Positions 16,964 through 24,719 are shown, counted from the stretch's first letter. The stretch is DNA of 64,000 nt from Tuberibacillus sp. Marseille-P3662 (GCF_900178005.1 NZ_FXBS01000005.1:310001-374000), one strand, 5' to 3'. The notes: generated by a model from the sequence alone, not told the origin. A program made the numbers and translations.

Positions 16964-17845
16964 GTGAATCCTAAAGTGACTGTGATTGGAAGTATGAATA
17001 TGGATCTTGTTGCGGAAACGGAGCGTCGACCTGAACCGGGTGAGACGGTTCTTGGCGAGCAGTTTACCATGAATCCAGGTGGTAAAGGTTTCAATCAAGC
17101 GGTTGCTGCCGCCCGGCTAGGCGCTGATGTTCAGATGATCGGCAGGGTAGGTGACGACGCTTTTGGCCGTGAGATCATCAGCCATCTTGCTAAAGAGGGG
17201 ATGTCTACAAACCATGTGGAACAGGTCACAGACACCTCGACCGGAACAGCGACCATTGTTGTGTCAGAGGGGGAGAACAATATTGTCGTTGTTCCTGGAG
17301 CGAATCACCGCCTATCCCCGGAAGACCTAGAAAACGTTGAACCGACCATCGCAGACAGTGATATCGTGCTTTTGCAATTAGAAACTCCGATGGACACCGT
17401 CACAGCGGCGGCCCGAGTCGCCCGGCGTCATCATGTGCCAGTGATCCTGAATCCAGCCCCTTATCAAGCTTTGCCAACAGCATTGGTTCATCAGATTGAC
17501 TATCTAACGCCAAATGAACATGAACACCGCTTGATGCATCATGATGCGCTTTTAGATCACTTTGACAATCCGCTCATCGTGACAAAGGGAAGCGCCGGAA
17601 CCGATGTTTATAATCATGGAAAAGGCAGTACTGTTCAAGGTTATACCGTCGACCCGATTGATACGACCGGCGCCGGGGATGCCTTTAATGGCGGGTTAGC
17701 TGCCCGCTTAGCTAGCGGTTCCTCACTAACGGAGGCTGTACGTTATGCGAATGCCGTAGGTGCAAGAGCCGTGACGAAGTTAGGTGCTCAGTCTGGAATG
17801 CCCACACATCAAGAAGTCTTACAACTTATGGATGAAATGGATTAG
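16964..17845 (+). CDS. rbsK: ribokinase
   Basis: Ribokinase phosphorylates D-ribose to ribose 5-phosphate in the cytoplasm. This PfkB-family protein has 293 residues. It shows the N-terminal signature VIGSMNMDLV and PGGKGFNQAVAAARLGADV at about residues 33-51, and the C-terminal ATP/anion-hole motif DTTGAGDAFNGG with catalytic Asp at about residue 236. The start is GTG 16964, eight bases after AAAGGAG; GTG 16937 would add nine unconserved residues. No rbsD or ribose transporter is adjacent, so it is an orphan copy in this window. A terminator lies 106 bases downstream. Confidence 0.88.
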   Translation: MNPKVTVIGSMNMDLVAETERRPEPGETVLGEQFTMNPGGKGFNQAVAAARLGADVQMIGRVGDDAFGREIISHLAKEGMSTNHVEQVTDTSTGTATIVVSEGENNIVVVPGANHRLSPEDLENVEPTIADSDIVLLQLETPMDTVTAAARVARRHHVPVILNPAPYQALPTALVHQIDYLTPNEHEHRLMHHDALLDHFDNPLIVTKGSAGTDVYNHGKGSTVQGYTVDPIDTTGAGDAFNGGLAARLASGSSLTEAVRYANAVGARAVTKLGAQSGMPTHQEVLQLMDEMD

Positions 17846-17950
17846 AAGGGTTGTAAAAGGCCGCGTGAGAGTTCTGTAACATCCTGACCAAGACCAACAA
17901 TATTCACCTCCGCAGAAACCTCATTTTTAAAATCTCATAATGATTATAAG

Positions 17951-17981
17951 ATGGGGGCTGGGATGTCAGTTCCCATTTTTT
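17951..17981 (+). terminator. intrinsic terminator after rbsK
   Basis: The stem ATGGGGGCTG (17951-17960) and CAGTTCCCAT (17967-17976) pairs over 10 positions including two G-U pairs, with a 6-nt loop, and is followed by T residues. Confidence 0.75.
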
Positions 17982-18045
17982 GTATGAATGTAGCTTGCGA
18001 TGAAGATACTGCAAGCAACCCTTCGACTCCACCAATGCCGGCTCT

Positions 18046-18190
18046 ACCGTTCCAGTTTGGGGTTAGACCGTTCCAAAAGAATATCTGACCGTTCCAAATG
18101 ATCGGTTAACCGTTCCAAAATCGCTACTGACCGTTCCAATTTATCTATCAACCATTCCATTGCTTTAAAGATTAGGAAAAAACCATTCCC
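18046..18190. repeat. array of ACCGTTCCA boxes with exact 21-bp period
   Basis: ACCGTTCCA starts at 18046, 18067, 18088, 18109 and 18130; the degenerate copy ACCATTCCA starts at 18151 and ACCATTCCC at 18182. The first six are each exactly 21 bases apart while the spacer bases vary, so the core and the spacing are conserved but not the spacer. It fills the gap between rbsK and the broken acetyltransferase gene and codes for nothing convincing. Confidence 0.8.
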
Positions 18191-18218
18191 TTTTAGAGGG
18201 GGGTTTTACTATTTTTAA

Positions 18219-18627
18219 CTATCGCTCCAGTCTGCAGTTAAAAGCCCGTAAACAATTTGGTCTTCGTAATGATCATATAACCATTCTGCCTGTCTGATTC
18301 TTCCTTCTTCTGAAAATCCTTACCGAGCCAATAGCCTAATTCTCCTACGCTGTTCATTTTATCAATGTCATTAAAACCTATGGTACCCGCGATTCTTCCT
18401 TTATATATAATAGCAAACCACTGAGGGTATCCGCCGCTTTCTACTAATCCTTCAATTCTCATTTTTAAACTTTCGCCTGCATCTTCTTCGCTTTTGATAG
18501 AATCGACCCAAGTCATCCATCTTTTTAAGTGTAACTTTGAATGAATTAATAAATTATAAAATTCCTCAGTATCGTCCTGGGTAAACAATCTTAAAGCAAC
18601 GTCTTCATCAATTATATGTTTGAACAT
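18219..18627 (-). pseudogene. broken RimJ/RimL-type GNAT acetyltransferase
   Basis: The start at 18627 (ATG, behind GGAGGAAAAG) gives a normal N-terminus, MFKHIIDEDVALRLFTQDD, and reads through the acetyl-CoA fold up to GELGYWLGKDFQ. Here the usual GKGxxT and helix-strand block of about 50 residues is missing. The current frame then continues with non-homologous residues to a stop at 18238. In another frame the same DNA reads EEGRIRQAEWLYDHYEDQIVY, the typical C-terminus of this family, to a stop at 18219-18221. The simplest explanation is an internal out-of-frame deletion. Intact relatives are about 180 residues and acetylate ribosomal proteins or small molecules. The 129-residue product left would lack the cofactor loop and should be inactive. 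Confidence 0.75.
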
Positions 18628-18781
18628 ATCTTTTCCTCCTGCAAGTGTTAATAAAAGTCTAGTTGCTGTCATAGGCTTACCTCTCTTCGCGGGAAGTAAG
18701 TCTAAAAGTAGACCAATTGCGTGCTTCATTGTAACATAAATTTCCGATAATTATATGAAGTTTAAATATTGACTTAAATAA

Positions 18782-18831
18782 GGGTCTGACCCCCACCGCG
18801 TTAACGCTTTAGCAGAGCGGGGGTCAGACCC
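18782..18831. repeat. GGGTCTGACCC palindromic repeat
   Basis: Terminal inverted arms GGGTCTGACCCCC (18782-18794) and GGGGGTCAGACCC (18819-18831) enclose a core with the palindrome GCGTTAACGC. A diverged copy is at 23635-23670, and partial copies are near 21138 and 22494. All are intergenic. Confidence 0.7.
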
Positions 18832-18901
18832 CAAATAAATTTACATAATTATTTCGATTGGGGAATCTTTTGCCTAAGTTCACCCGTAGTATATATTGCC
18901 A

Positions 18902-18932
18902 TTGTAAATGGGCTGTTTGCCTATCTTATAAT
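18902..18932 (+). promoter_or_regulatory. possible sigma-A promoter for the yhaQP-like operon
   Basis: TATAAT at 18927-18932 is a perfect -10 box 65 bases before the ATPase start. TTGTAA at 18902-18907 is the best -35 candidate, although the 19-base spacer is long. Confidence 0.4.
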
Positions 18933-18996
18933 CAAGGAATCAGCCTATGCGCTTAAATATAAATGTGTTTTACTAAAAAATTGAAGGGGTGGGGTT

Positions 18997-19896
18997 ATGA
19001 CATTACAGATTAATGATGTCGTCAAGACTTTCGGCGATTTTACGGCCGTTAATCACATCAATCTGGAAATACCGGAAAAACAAATGTTTGGTTTGCTCGG
19101 TTCTAATGGTGCCGGCAAGACGACCACATTTCGCATGATTCTTGGGTTGCTTGAGCCGACTGAAGGAACGATCACATGGCAAGGGGAGCCGATCAATTAC
19201 GCGACCAGTGACGTGATTGGCTATCTTCCTGAGGAGCGCGGGTTGTACCCGAAGCTCAAAGTCCGCGACCAGATGCTGTATCTCGGTCGGCTGCGCGGTA
19301 TGAAAAAAGGAGACATTCTGGAAGAACTGGCGAAGTGGCTCGACCAATTTGGTGTGCCTGAATACATGGATAAAAAAGTGGAAGAGCTATCGAAAGGCAA
19401 TCAGCAAAAAATCCAGTTCATCGCAGCGGTCATCCACCGGCCGAAGCTGCTCATTTTAGATGAGCCTTTCAGCGGTCTTGATCCGGTCAATGTAGAAGTC
19501 TTGAAATCGGCGGTTGTGTCGCTCAAAGAACAAGGGACGTCGATACTCTTTTCCAGTCACAGGATGGAGCATGTTGAGGAATTGTGCGAGCATGTCTGCA
19601 TTTTGTACCGGGGTGAACCTGTGGTACACGGGGCATTAACAGAGATCAAGCGATCATTTGGTAAGAAAAATGTCGTCGTACATGCTGATTTTGATTTGAG
19701 TGATTTAGAGCAAGTACCAGGCGTTGTGACCTTTCGCAAAACATCACAAGGCGCGGAGATGGTCGTTGACGATGAAGCGGCATCGCAGGCTATTTTTAAC
19801 GAAGTGTCCGGAAAAGGATTCGTTAGTAAATTTGAGCTTGAAGAACCTTCGTTGAATGATATTTTCATAGAGAAAGTGGGTGAAGCGTATGCGTAA
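18997..19896 (+). CDS. ABC exporter ATP-binding protein (YhaQ/NatA type)
   Basis: This 299-residue ATPase has Walker A GSNGAGKT at about residues 35-42, the signature ELSKGNQQKIQF and Walker B LLILDEPFSGLDP. A C-terminal extension of about 80 residues matches the accessory domain found behind NatA-like ATPases. It pairs with the membrane protein that follows, with an 8-base overlap. Bacillus subtilis YhaQ (about 298 residues) and YhaP (about 419 residues) match these two in size and order. Sodium extrusion is known for the related NatAB; the substrate here is not determined. Confidence 0.88.
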   Translation: MTLQINDVVKTFGDFTAVNHINLEIPEKQMFGLLGSNGAGKTTTFRMILGLLEPTEGTITWQGEPINYATSDVIGYLPEERGLYPKLKVRDQMLYLGRLRGMKKGDILEELAKWLDQFGVPEYMDKKVEELSKGNQQKIQFIAAVIHRPKLLILDEPFSGLDPVNVEVLKSAVVSLKEQGTSILFSSHRMEHVEELCEHVCILYRGEPVVHGALTEIKRSFGKKNVVVHADFDLSDLEQVPGVVTFRKTSQGAEMVVDDEAASQAIFNEVSGKGFVSKFELEEPSLNDIFIEKVGEAYA

Positions 19897-21133
19897 ATTT
19901 TGGACGGTTTTTTGTCATACTTATCTTAGTAAGCTTAGGGCGAAATCGTTTATTATTATTACAATCCTAACCGCCTTCCTTATTGTCGGACTCGTTAACC
20001 TGCAAAATATTATCAACATGTTTGATAACCAAGAGGCGGATAAGGTCGCGGTGATTGATGAGACAGGTCAATTCTATCAACCGTTGGCGGCCCAAATCGA
20101 GAAGTCGGCTGATGATCTCAAAGTCGTTCGTTATGATAAGGATGAAGCAGCCGCTGAAAAAGCTGTTGCGGACGATGAATTTGCTGGCTATCTTTTGCTG
20201 AATGCGGGAAGCGAAGGGTTACCGGAAGCTACCTATAAGTCAGAAAAAGTGTCCGGCGGTAACATTCCGAAGCAATTACAGCAAGCGCTCCAACAAGTTA
20301 AAGTTGGTGTCGCCACACAACAACTGAATATAAGTCCGGACGCGCTTGCCAAAATCTCTCAACCGGTGACTTTCGAACAAGTCGCCCTGGATCAAGGGAC
20401 AAAGTCAGCCAAAGAATTAAGTCAAGCGCGCACGCTCGTCTATGCGTTGCTATTTGTCTTACTTATGTCAGTCACTTTTTATGGCAGTCTTATTGCCACT
20501 GATGTCGCAACGGAAAAATCATCGCGGGTGATGGAGATTATGATTTCCAGCGTCTCACCTGTGAAGCAAATGTTCGGCAAGATTTTAGGTCTCGCATTGT
20601 TATGTCTGACGCAATTTAGCGTGTGGATTGTTGTCGGTTATTTTGCCCTGAAATCAGCCGGGAACGACAGCGGTGCAGGTGCCGGATTTTTCTCAGGCCT
20701 GTCATTAGCATCGATTCCGGTATCAACCATAGTGTATGCGCTCGTTTTCTTCATTCTCGGGTACCTAATATTCTCGACGTTGCTCGCGATGCTGGGATCA
20801 CTCGTCAGCCGTGTGGAAGACACGCAACAAATGATGGCCCCGGTATATATACTGATTTTCATCGGATTTTACAGCGCCATCTTCGGACTGGGCGCACCTG
20901 AATCCATGTTCATCACCGTAATGTCATTCATCCCATTCTTCTCACCGATGATCATGTTCCTGCGCGTCGGCCTGGTGGCTGTCCCATTCTGGCAAGTGGC
21001 GGTCAGCATCGGACTGCTCGTGCTCACGATTGCCATCTTACTCGTCATCGGCGCCCGGGTCTACCGCGGCGGCGTGCTCATGTACGGCAAAGCCTCATTC
21101 AAGAGCATTAAGCAAGCTTTTTCACTGAGATAA
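19889..21133 (+). CDS. ABC exporter permease (YhaP/NatB type, ABC-2 family)
   Basis: This 414-residue ABC-2 type permease has one N-terminal membrane helix, then an extracytoplasmic domain of about 130 residues, then five or six helices at the C-terminal half. The block ATDVATEKSSRVMEIMISSV with VSPVKQMFGKILG is the hallmark of the NatB/YhaP family. ATG 19889 is chosen over GTG 19880 because GGGTGAAG is close upstream of the ATG. It is translationally coupled to the ATPase. A palindrome of the GGGTCT/AGACCC type follows the stop codon. Confidence 0.88.
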   Translation: MRKFWTVFCHTYLSKLRAKSFIIITILTAFLIVGLVNLQNIINMFDNQEADKVAVIDETGQFYQPLAAQIEKSADDLKVVRYDKDEAAAEKAVADDEFAGYLLLNAGSEGLPEATYKSEKVSGGNIPKQLQQALQQVKVGVATQQLNISPDALAKISQPVTFEQVALDQGTKSAKELSQARTLVYALLFVLLMSVTFYGSLIATDVATEKSSRVMEIMISSVSPVKQMFGKILGLALLCLTQFSVWIVVGYFALKSAGNDSGAGAGFFSGLSLASIPVSTIVYALVFFILGYLIFSTLLAMLGSLVSRVEDTQQMMAPVYILIFIGFYSAIFGLGAPESMFITVMSFIPFFSPMIMFLRVGLVAVPFWQVAVSIGLLVLTIAILLVIGARVYRGGVLMYGKASFKSIKQAFSLR

Positions 21134-21137
21134 AAAA

Positions 21138-21162
21138 AGGGTCTAAAAAGGGGTCAGACCCT
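21138..21162. repeat. short GGGTCT/AGACCC inverted repeat after yhaP-like gene
   Basis: AGGGTCT (21138-21144) and AGACCCT (21156-21162) flank an 11-base spacer, five bases after the stop codon. No T run follows, so it is more likely a partial copy of the GGGTCTGACCC repeat family than a full terminator. Confidence 0.5.
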
Positions 21163-21207
21163 TAAAGGAACATCATTTCTTCAACGATTTTGCCACCTTA
21201 TAGTTAA

Positions 21208-21236
21208 TTGATTTTAGAAGACAGGCATATTGTAAT
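21208..21236 (+). promoter_or_regulatory. sigma-A-like promoter of the first structured RNA element
   Basis: TTGATT (21208-21213) and TGTAAT (21231-21236) are exactly 17 bases apart. Transcription would start near 21243, just before the first conserved hairpin. Confidence 0.5.
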
Positions 21237-21242
21237 AGATCT

Positions 21243-21369
21243 AGGTAATAAAATAAAAAGAACGTCGATGCGCAAACATCGACGTTCGGTACAGTTACCC
21301 GCAGAGTATGCGGTGGCATTTTCGGAAAAAGTAATCCTCTTCCTAGCCGCAGGGAGGTTTACTTTTTTT
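21243..21369 (+). ncRNA. candidate structured RNA, copy 1 of a two-member family
   Basis: Three hairpins are visible. Hairpin 1 is GAACGTCGATG/CATCGACGTTC (21260-21270 with 21277-21287), a perfect 11-bp stem with a CGCAAA loop. Hairpin 2 is CCGC/GCGG (21299-21302 with 21310-21313) with a 7-nt loop. A conserved single-stranded GGCATTTTCGG follows, then a terminator-like hairpin AAAGTAATCCTC/GAGGTTTACTTT (21328-21339 with 21354-21365) ending in a T run. The same order occurs at 49.15-49.30 kb with compensating base changes. It lies between convergent genes with no downstream gene on this strand, which suggests an independent RNA rather than a leader. Hairpin 1 followed by T-rich sequence could also terminate minus-strand transcripts. 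I do not recognise it as a known riboswitch class. Confidence 0.55.
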
Positions 21370-21430
21370 ATCTATGAGGAAAATTAACGTCGCAAAACTG
21401 ATCGTATGGGAACGTATGTTTTGAAAGAAA

Positions 21431-22423
21431 TTAACCCCTCACAACTGTCTCCCCAACCGGTTCGCCGCTGTCATTACGAATAACAGGTGAGCGGAGACTG
21501 CGCAGCCGATCTATTGTCGCCTGATTATCATAGGCGATCTCCTCAAGTAACGAGGCAACGAGCAGAGGCCAAACCTCTTCTGAACCACTCAACACTTTTA
21601 ACGCAAAACTAACCCTTTCTTTTCGCAGAGCAAAGCAATAAACGCCCTGTGCGCCACCCTTGGCAATAATATTGTCATCATGCAGTAAAGCCGCACAAAT
21701 AAACTGATGGGAAGCGATGATTTCAGGTTGACCATTCATTACGCGGCCAATTGTTCCGACGGCTGAAGCGGTCGCTTCATCTTGAATCAAATCAGGACAA
21801 GCCAACTTCAAATAGGATAACGCCATATTTTTTAACGGAACGGCGTGGACAGGGACGCCGCAACCGTCTTTGCCTGATTGAATGTCCGCGACACGAGTCT
21901 CCGATAGTTCGGAAACGAGGCGAAGAATCTCTTGTTGGAGCGGATGATTCAGATCCTGATAACGATCCATACCCCAGTCAAAAGCCCGAGATGCTGCCAA
22001 GAAACCCAAATGCTTTCCCGAACAATTATGATAGAGTTTCCGCTTCGGTTGTTGGTGCCATAAACAATTGTGTCTCGGCTGCCTATTCAATGGATAAGCT
22101 TCACCGCAAATCAAAGCCTCCTCATCAATGCCGAGCTTTTCAATCAAGGATGCCAACGCCTCCTGATGATAGACTTCGCCGCGATGTGAAGCTGTAAACA
22201 AAGCTGCCTCTCTCTCCGACAATCCGTAATCCTCTATAACACCCGAGCGAAACGCCGGGATTGCTTGAATCGGTTTCATCGCCGACCGGTAAAATGTTGG
22301 ATGAGACACATCCCCGCGTTTAAAGATGCTCTTCCCCTGATCATTCACCGCGCACACGATACTCGGATGCACATTTTCCAGCGTTCCGCCACGATAGTCT
22401 TCCACTGTGATCGGTTGATTCAA
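21431..22423 (-). CDS. type II-like (Rhizobium-type) L-asparaginase family protein
   Basis: The product belongs to the family of the thermolabile Rhizobium etli asparaginase, unrelated to the bacterial type I/II enzymes; it would hydrolyse L-asparagine to aspartate and ammonia. Typical blocks are YRGGTLENVHPSIVCAV, RSAMKPIQAIP, LFTASHRGEVYHQEAL, HNCSGKHLGFLAAS and GKDGCGVPVHAVPL. The length is 330 residues from TTG 22423, which follows GGAAGG with a 9-base spacing and begins close to the family's conserved N-terminus. An ATG at 22489 would give 352 residues but has no visible ribosome site. It is a single gene, divergent from the XRE gene and convergent with the transporter operon. Confidence 0.8.
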   Translation of the reverse strand: MNQPITVEDYRGGTLENVHPSIVCAVNDQGKSIFKRGDVSHPTFYRSAMKPIQAIPAFRSGVIEDYGLSEREAALFTASHRGEVYHQEALASLIEKLGIDEEALICGEAYPLNRQPRHNCLWHQQPKRKLYHNCSGKHLGFLAASRAFDWGMDRYQDLNHPLQQEILRLVSELSETRVADIQSGKDGCGVPVHAVPLKNMALSYLKLACPDLIQDEATASAVGTIGRVMNGQPEIIASHQFICAALLHDDNIIAKGGAQGVYCFALRKERVSFALKVLSGSEEVWPLLVASLLEEIAYDNQATIDRLRSLRSPVIRNDSGEPVGETVVRG

Positions 22424-22493
22424 AATTAACACCCTTCCACTATGTAAAATCCCTAACCTTAGACTATCGTAATTTTGCATGATCTGCATCTGT

Positions 22494-22504
22494 GGTCTGA
22501 CCCC
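22494..22504. repeat. half copy of the GGGTCTGACCC repeat
   Basis: GGTCTGACCCC matches one arm of the palindromic repeat at 18782-18831. It lies between the divergent asparaginase and XRE genes. Confidence 0.4.
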
Positions 22505-22582
22505 TGTAATAGGTCCATGTAAATTATATATTGCATTATGTCAGTTATATGTTACTATAATGATGAGAGGAGGTTCTCTCAC

Positions 22583-22798
22583 GTGAATAATAAGGTCAAG
22601 GTCGCGCGCGTCGCAGCGGATCTCACGCAACAACAACTTGCTGAAAAAATCGGTATCACACGCCAAACAATCAGCTTAATTGAAAAAGGTAAATACAACC
22701 CAACGCTGAATTTGTGTTTGGCGATTTGCCACGCCGTTGGCAAAACACTGGATGACCTATTCTGGGTCGACGAGGAGGAGCATCGTGAAAAAGATTAA
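22583..22798 (+). CDS. XRE-family regulator (short YozG/XRE type)
   Basis: This 71-residue protein is almost entirely a helix-turn-helix domain: LTQQQLAEKIGITRQTISLIEKGKYNPTL is the HTH core, and the end (VGKTLDDLFWVDEEE) is typical of short regulators paired with membrane proteins. The start GTG 22583 follows GAGAGGAGG with a 9-base spacing; ATG 22538 would add 15 residues without a site. A TATAAT box lies at 22556-22561. It overlaps the next gene by 14 bases, so both are co-translated. Confidence 0.85.
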   Translation: MNNKVKVARVAADLTQQQLAEKIGITRQTISLIEKGKYNPTLNLCLAICHAVGKTLDDLFWVDEEEHREKD

Positions 22799-23222
22799 AG
22801 ACGAACGATTGATATTAAAAAATCTCAAAAACATCCGCATTGCCTTTGTGTTTCAAAGCTTGGGACTGATGGCGATTATATTATACAATTTTATTTTTCG
22901 AGATATAAATCCCGGGGAAAGCCCGGTATTCTTTCTCCTTATTTTAACGGGCGTCCTTGTGAATTTTTTGAATCTCAGCATTTCCATCGATCATGAAGAA
23001 CCCAAGCAAAAGGAACATAGCTTGCTAGCTTCATACAAGCGAAACTTACTGATCGCCCTTGTGATCGGTGTCGTATTTACATTCATTTATTTGTTAGCAT
23101 CGCCTGAACGTGCCGCATGGGAAGCCATTCTGTTCGGCGCTATCTTTTGGATTTGTTTTTCCGCGACATTCACGATAGGGTATGTCATGAAAAAACGCCG
23201 CTGGGACGATGATGAAGGATGA
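22785..23222 (+). CDS. hypothetical four-helix membrane protein paired with XRE regulator
   Basis: The 145-residue product has four predicted membrane segments, near residues 17-35, 44-62, 81-100 and 107-128, and a basic-acidic tail KKRRWDDDEG. GTG 22785 is chosen because GAGGAGGAG lies four bases upstream; the longer reading to 22737 overlaps the regulator too far. Pairs of a short XRE regulator and a small membrane protein are common in Bacillales, but their role is not established. I cannot give it a function. Confidence 0.7.
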   Translation: MKKIKDERLILKNLKNIRIAFVFQSLGLMAIILYNFIFRDINPGESPVFFLLILTGVLVNFLNLSISIDHEEPKQKEHSLLASYKRNLLIALVIGVVFTFIYLLASPERAAWEAILFGAIFWICFSATFTIGYVMKKRRWDDDEG

Positions 23223-23282
23223 ATCAGTTGTGGAGAGGTTTCTACAAATTAAGTGAGCTTGCTTGGGGAAATCAGCTTAATG

Positions 23283-23473
23283 ATGAGAGAAAGTCGTTTA
23301 GTTATGAGCGAAAATCGTAGATTATGAGCGAAGGTGGCTCAGTTATGAGCGGAAATAGCTGATTATGAGCGCAAGCAGCACGATTATGAGCGGAAATAGC
23401 TGATTATGAGCGCAAGCAGCACGATTATGAGCGGAAATAGCTGATTATGAGCGAAAACCGCAGATTATGAGCG
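23283..23473. repeat. array of ATGAGCG boxes with alternating 20/21 bp steps
   Basis: ATGAG(CG) starts at 23283 (degenerate), 23304, 23324, 23345, 23365, 23386, 23406, 23427, 23447 and 23467. The steps alternate 21 and 20 bases. Part of it is built from two alternating variants (GCGGAAATAGCTG and GCGCAAGCAGCACG). The core is the reverse complement of the CGCTCAT core at 11.68-11.97 kb. It follows the membrane-protein gene and has no coding content. Confidence 0.85.
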
Positions 23474-23569
23474 AAACCCATCCATTATAATGATATCATC
23501 ATTTGATCTTACTTAGATTTGGCGGGATGACGAAAACTGGACCACAATACAAGGTACCTGACACCGTAC

Positions 23570-23614
23570 AAACAAAAAACGCCTTTATTCCTAAGAGTAG
23601 AAATAAAGGCGTTT
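23570..23614 (-). terminator. terminator of the minus-strand ABC transporter operon
   Basis: Perfect 13-bp arms, AAACGCCTTTATT (23577-23589) and AATAAAGGCGTTT (23602-23614), are followed on the minus strand by a T run ending near 23574. It is about 60 bases beyond the stop of the substrate-binding protein gene. Confidence 0.85.
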
Positions 23615-23634
23615 CCTTCCTTCGTTACTTTTAT

Positions 23635-23670
23635 CGCGTTAATACTTTATCAGAGGGGGGTCAGAACCCT
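23635..23670. repeat. diverged copy of the GGGTCTGACCC repeat
   Basis: CGCGTTAATACTTTATCAGAG followed by GGGGGTCAGAACCC aligns with the right half of the element at 18782-18831 with a few changes. Confidence 0.5.
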
Positions 23671-23675
23671 CATGA

Positions 23676-24719
23676 TCACTTAATAAAATCCCTCTTAACA
23701 AGGCCTTCGAGATCTGGCTTCTCATCAAGGAATTTCAGGTCGTAGGAAGCATCGGCGAATGATTGTAGATCACTGGTTTTGACATCGTAAGTGAAGTCGA
23801 TGCGATCCCACGCGTTATCAACGACTGACTGAGATAGCTTTTGATCGGTGATTTCTTTGATTTTGTTGATCGCGATGGTCTTGGCTTCGTCAGGGTTATC
23901 TTGAATAAACTTGGTTGCTTTTTTATGAGCATCCACTAATTTTTGGACGAAGTCAGGATTGTTTTTCGCAAGATCCTGGGATGTTACATATACAGCGGCC
24001 GGCAGCGTCTTACCAAAAGCCACATCTTTGGTATCGACAAGGACTTTGCCGTTGCCTTTTTCTTCAATGACCGATGCCCATGGTTCAGGTACCGTTGCGA
24101 CGTCGACTTGCTTCGAGGCGAAAAGGGATGAGTAGGTTGCCGGCTTCCCGGTAACATGCTTCATCTCACCGTCGATTCGTTCCGATGTGATGCCGTATTC
24201 GCGTTTCATAAGTGTTTCGAACTGCACATCATGCGTGCATCCGACTCTTGGAGATACAAATGTTTTCCCCTTTAAGTCTTCCGGTGACTCAATGCCGGAT
24301 CCATTCCGTTTCATAATCACGGTGCCGCCGGTCGATCCCGCCGCGACAACATTTATATCGGCGCCGCTGACATAGTGGTTCATGGCGGGTCCTGGTCCGA
24401 CGAGGCCACCCTGAATTTCTCCTGTTTCAAGGGCGGTCATGAAGGCCGAACCGTCAGGGAAATATTTAAAACTGACCTTCGTGCCATCAGGTAACGCTTG
24501 TTTGTACATTTCCTTTTTCTCGGCAACCATGCCTGCGACGTGGTTAATATTTGGGAAATAGCCGATCACAACCTCATCAGGCGTTGATCCCGATGATCCT
24601 TCACTGTTAGAAGAGTCTTCTGAACTTCCGCAGCCCGCAAGGACCGAGCCAAATACTAATATGAACATTAATGATAAAATTTTCCGCGATATTCCCCGCG
24701 ATGTTCTCATTGTCTTCAT
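23676..24719 (-). CDS. ABC transporter substrate-binding lipoprotein (NitT/TauT, SsuA-like)
   Basis: The 347-residue lipoprotein has a basic N-terminus, a hydrophobic core and lipobox VLAGCG at about residues 25-30, then a Ser/Gly linker. The mature part begins VVIGYFPNINHVAGMVA and has the family pattern GSAFMTALETGEIQGGLVGPGP and MKHVTGKPATYSSLFASKQVD. This family binds nitrate, sulfonates, taurine or related anions; pyrimidine precursors are also known. ATG 24719 is preferred to TTG 24728 because the GGAAAGGA site would be too close to the latter. It is the last gene of a three-gene minus-strand operon, order ATPase-permease-receptor. Confidence 0.85.
   Translation of the reverse strand: MKTMRTSRGISRKILSLMFILVFGSVLAGCGSSEDSSNSEGSSGSTPDEVVIGYFPNINHVAGMVAEKKEMYKQALPDGTKVSFKYFPDGSAFMTALETGEIQGGLVGPGPAMNHYVSGADINVVAAGSTGGTVIMKRNGSGIESPEDLKGKTFVSPRVGCTHDVQFETLMKREYGITSERIDGEMKHVTGKPATYSSLFASKQVDVATVPEPWASVIEEKGNGKVLVDTKDVAFGKTLPAAVYVTSQDLAKNNPDFVQKLVDAHKKATKFIQDNPDEAKTIAINKIKEITDQKLSQSVVDNAWDRIDFTYDVKTSDLQSFADASYDLKFLDEKPDLEGLVKRDFIK

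Noticed and set aside
21243-21369. T-box, SAM, c-di-GMP, c-di-AMP or purine riboswitch for the structured element
   Set aside because: None of the conserved cores I know for these classes is present, and there is no downstream gene on the same strand to regulate. ANTAR-type double hairpins were also considered, but the loop does not have the required A1/G4 bases.
22737-23222. 161-codon reading of the membrane protein after the XRE gene
   Set aside because: The first 16 residues are the XRE gene in another frame; GTG 22785 with GAGGAGGAG upstream is the better start.
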